Source: an uncultured Eubacteriales bacterium (GTDB taxonomy: Bacteria > Bacillota > Clostridia > Oscillospirales > Oscillospiraceae). Taken from it: a stretch of 14,199 bases of DNA. The position numbers were made by a program, and so were the translations under genes. This document shows positions 12,686 to 14,199 of the stretch, piece by piece; the first letter of the stretch is position 1; each line of letters starts with the position of its first letter. Location of the stretch: NCBI GenBank assembly GCA_900552015.1, contig URXY01000052.1, positions 1-14,199 on the forward strand, in the 5' to 3' direction. Under the pieces are notes generated by a model, which did not search any database, had not been told where the DNA came from, and saw nothing but the letters and a program-made list of their open reading frames with translations.

Positions 12686-14017
12686 TCAGAACGCCACGTG
12701 CATGAACAGCGCCACGCAGCACAGGATGACCGCGAGCGGCACATAGACAAAGCGGCCCACGTTGTACCACAGCGCGCCGCGCACCTTCTTGCTGCCCGTA
12801 TTCACAGCGGCAAGCAGCTCCTCCTTTTTCATCACATAGAACCATGAGATCGCACCGAGCGTCGCACCGATGGGGATGATGTAGATGGAGACAAGGTCCA
12901 TCCACGGCCCCCACTTGCTGATAGGCTCCATGAAGATGCCGATGCCGAGGCACAGCACGCATAAAATGGCCAGCACCGCCGTGCGGCTGAGCTTGGGAAA
13001 TTTGTGCAGCAGTGATTCCGCCACAGCCTCAAACATATTCTGCAGCGAGCTCACACCCGCGAAGATCATCGCAATGTAGAGGATGATGGCGAACAGCCGT
13101 CCCATCTGGATATCCTGCAGGATGGTCGGCAGCGTGACGAACAGCAGGCTCGGGCCCGCGCCGACGTCCAGTCCGTAGGAGAAGCAGGCGGGAATAATGA
13201 CCAGCGCCGCGACCACGGCGGCAATGGTGTCAAAGAGCGCCGTGTGCTGCGCGACGTCCACCACGTCCTCGTCCTTGGAGAGGTACGCGCCGTAGACGAT
13301 CATACCGCTGCCGGTGACGGACAGCGAGAAGAACGCCTGCCCCATCGCCCAGATCCAGATCATCGGGTCGGTCAGAGCCTCCCAGCGCGGGGTGAACATG
13401 AAAAGATATCCCTCCGCCGCGTTCGGCAGCAGCGCCACGCGCACCGCCAGAACGAGGAAGATGAGGAAAAAGAGCGGCATCATGACCTTGTTGGTCTTTT
13501 CAATGCTGTGCGCACCGAGGAAGAGCGTCAGCAGCGTGCCGACGACCACGACGATGTGATAGGGAATGACCGAGTAGGGCGTGCTGGAGAAGGCTCCGAA
13601 CCACGCGGCGGCGTCCGCCGTCATGAGCGTACCGAGGAGGGAGTCCGCCAGCGCCTTGAGAATGTAGGTCACGATGACAGCGTAGCCGATGGCGATGCAC
13701 ATGGAGCCCGCCAGCGGCAGCCAGCCGAGCAGTCCGCCGGCCTTGCCCGCGCTCCTGCCGCGCGTGGCCCAGGCATTTTCATAGGCGCCCAGCGTGCCGG
13801 TCGCCGCGCGGCGGCCCATCGCAAACTCCGCCGGCAGGCCGACGTAGCTGAAAATGAACACGAATAGCAGGTAGATCAGCAAAAAGGCCCCGCCGCCGTT
13901 GCTGCCCAGCTTGTTGGGAAAGCCCCATACGTTTGCCATGCCGACCGCCGAGCCGACCGAGGCCAGAATAAAGCCCCAGCGGCTGGCAAAGCTCTTTGTG
14001 TTTTTCGTGTACTTCAT
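12686..14017 (-). CDS. NSS family sodium-dependent transporter
   Basis: The 443-residue membrane protein is a neurotransmitter:sodium symporter homologue; bacterial members (LeuT, TnaT, MhsT) take up amino acids with Na+. The first transmembrane region carries the family signature, WGFILASVGSAVGMANVWGF followed by P-N-K-L-G-S-N-G-G-G-A-F, holding the unwound Na+/substrate site. Later segments include LAGSMCIAIGYAVIVTYILK, MGQAFFSLSVTGSGMIVYGAY and FAGVSSLQNMFEAVAESL. Hydrophobic segments continue to the C-terminus (FVYVPLAVILCCVALFMHVAF), consistent with the 11-12 helices usual in the family. The start at 14017 has AAGGGGAGAA about 5 nt upstream; an in-frame ATG at 14044 has no such site. It is the first gene of an operon with the lipoprotein gene. 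The substrate cannot be inferred, although an amino acid is likely. Confidence 0.93.
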   Translation of the reverse strand: MKYTKNTKSFASRWGFILASVGSAVGMANVWGFPNKLGSNGGGAFLLIYLLFVFIFSYVGLPAEFAMGRRAATGTLGAYENAWATRGRSAGKAGGLLGWLPLAGSMCIAIGYAVIVTYILKALADSLLGTLMTADAAAWFGAFSSTPYSVIPYHIVVVVGTLLTLFLGAHSIEKTNKVMMPLFFLIFLVLAVRVALLPNAAEGYLFMFTPRWEALTDPMIWIWAMGQAFFSLSVTGSGMIVYGAYLSKDEDVVDVAQHTALFDTIAAVVAALVIIPACFSYGLDVGAGPSLLFVTLPTILQDIQMGRLFAIILYIAMIFAGVSSLQNMFEAVAESLLHKFPKLSRTAVLAILCVLCLGIGIFMEPISKWGPWMDLVSIYIIPIGATLGAISWFYVMKKEELLAAVNTGSKKVRGALWYNVGRFVYVPLAVILCCVALFMHVAF

Positions 14018-14082
14018 GGTGTTCTCCCCTTGGGCCGTCCGCATCCCGGCAAGGCGGCCCGCTTCCTTCCGTAATCATAGCA

Positions 14083-14110
14083 AAGCCCCGACCCGCAGCG
14101 GTCAGGACTT
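14083..14110 (-). other. Hairpin at the start of the transporter transcript
   Basis: AAGTCCTGACC and GGTCGGGGCTT (minus strand, arms 14100-14110 and 14083-14093) form an 11-pair stem with G-U pairs and a 6-base loop. It begins within a few bases of the predicted transcription start, so it could be a stabilising 5' hairpin. On the plus strand it has two mismatches but a following T run, so a worn plus-strand terminator is the alternative. Confidence 0.4.
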
Positions 14111-14114
14111 TTTT

Positions 14115-14143
14115 ATTCTAAAGCTTTGATGCGTAAAAGTCAA
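14115..14143 (-). promoter_or_regulatory. Promoter of the NSS transporter-lipoprotein operon
   Basis: The minus strand has TTGACT (14138-14143), 17 bases, and TAGAAT (14115-14120). The predicted start is near 14108, giving a leader of about 90 nt. Confidence 0.75.
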
Positions 14144-14199
14144 GCGTTTTCCGGAAAACGCATCCGGATCGCGGCGACGAGATCCAATTCACCGCCGGG
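14140..14199 (-). CDS. Possible 3' end of an upstream gene (partial)
   Basis: The minus strand from the window edge reads PGGELDLVAAIRMRFPENA and then TGA at 14140-14142. Its composition is natural for a GC-rich gene here, but only 19 residues are visible and the family is not recognisable. The stop overlaps the -35 of the transporter promoter. An open plus-strand frame through the same bases has no ribosome binding site. Confidence 0.4.
   Translation of the reverse strand, partial: PGGELDLVAAIRMRFPENA
14144..14161. repeat. Perfect 18-bp palindrome upstream of the transporter promoter
   Basis: GCGTTTTCCGGAAAACGC is a perfect palindrome directly next to the -35 hexamer (14138-14143). It could be an operator or part of a hairpin at the end of the upstream gene. 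Confidence 0.5.

Noticed and set aside
13244..13867. 207-codon plus-strand open frame
   Set aside because: Antisense to the NSS transporter, Arg/His/Glu-rich, no start signals.
14083..14114. Strong plus-strand rho-independent terminator
   Set aside because: The plus-strand stem has two mismatches and no plus-strand gene lies upstream; kept only as a hairpin of uncertain role.
1..14199. CRISPR array, tRNA, rRNA, insertion sequence or prophage genes
   Set aside because: No regularly spaced repeats, cloverleaf-like or rRNA sequence, transposase or integrase motifs were seen on either strand.

Overview
The window reads as chromosomal DNA of a fairly GC-rich Bacillota (Clostridia or Negativicutes; not resolved further). 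The grounds are strong AAAGGAGAA/GGAGG ribosome binding sites with 6-9 nt spacing, Gram-positive-type sigma-A promoters, many compact rho-independent terminators, and families typical of that phylum (DegV, DUF975, MarR, AdhR/NmlR-type MerR, SulP, NSS transporter). Most genes are GC-rich. Two stretches are clearly AT-richer: about 1-465 (a small membrane protein gene) and about 1336-6060, an accessory DNA-modification island.

Layout: a small unknown membrane protein gene (2-319, minus) and a DUF975 membrane protein gene (505-1224, minus) with a terminator between them. The island follows. It holds a complete C5-cytosine DNA methyltransferase (1336-2553, minus) with its own extended -10 promoter, a 72-residue unknown protein on the plus strand (2801-3019), a 583-residue protein that joins a PD-(D/E)xK-like N-terminal region to a DndB-like DGQHR domain (3016-4767, minus), and a beta-class (TSPPY) amino-methyltransferase (4810-5784, minus). 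The last two form an operon behind a good promoter. With two methyltransferases of different chemistry and a nuclease-like DGQHR protein, the cluster looks like a restriction-modification or anti-phage system of unusual composition, and it is the most interesting part of the window.

From 6060 on the sequence returns to GC-rich housekeeping and accessory metabolism: a YfbR/HDDC2-type HD nucleotidase (plus); a RibD-C/dihydrofolate-reductase-like reductase (minus) divergent from a MerR regulator, with a MerR-type 19-bp-spacer promoter facing the reductase; a Vat/CatB-type hexapeptide acetyltransferase behind merR that is broken by one apparent base deletion near 8280; a SulP anion transporter with STAS domain (minus); a marR-degV operon (minus) with two 14-bp inverted operator copies around the marR promoter; and an operon of an NSS sodium-dependent transporter and a putative lipoprotein (minus). 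The last bases probably hold the 3' end of another minus-strand gene.

The convergent pairs YfbR/reductase and acetyltransferase/SulP each share one bidirectional terminator. No tRNA, rRNA, CRISPR array, insertion sequence or integrase gene was recognised.
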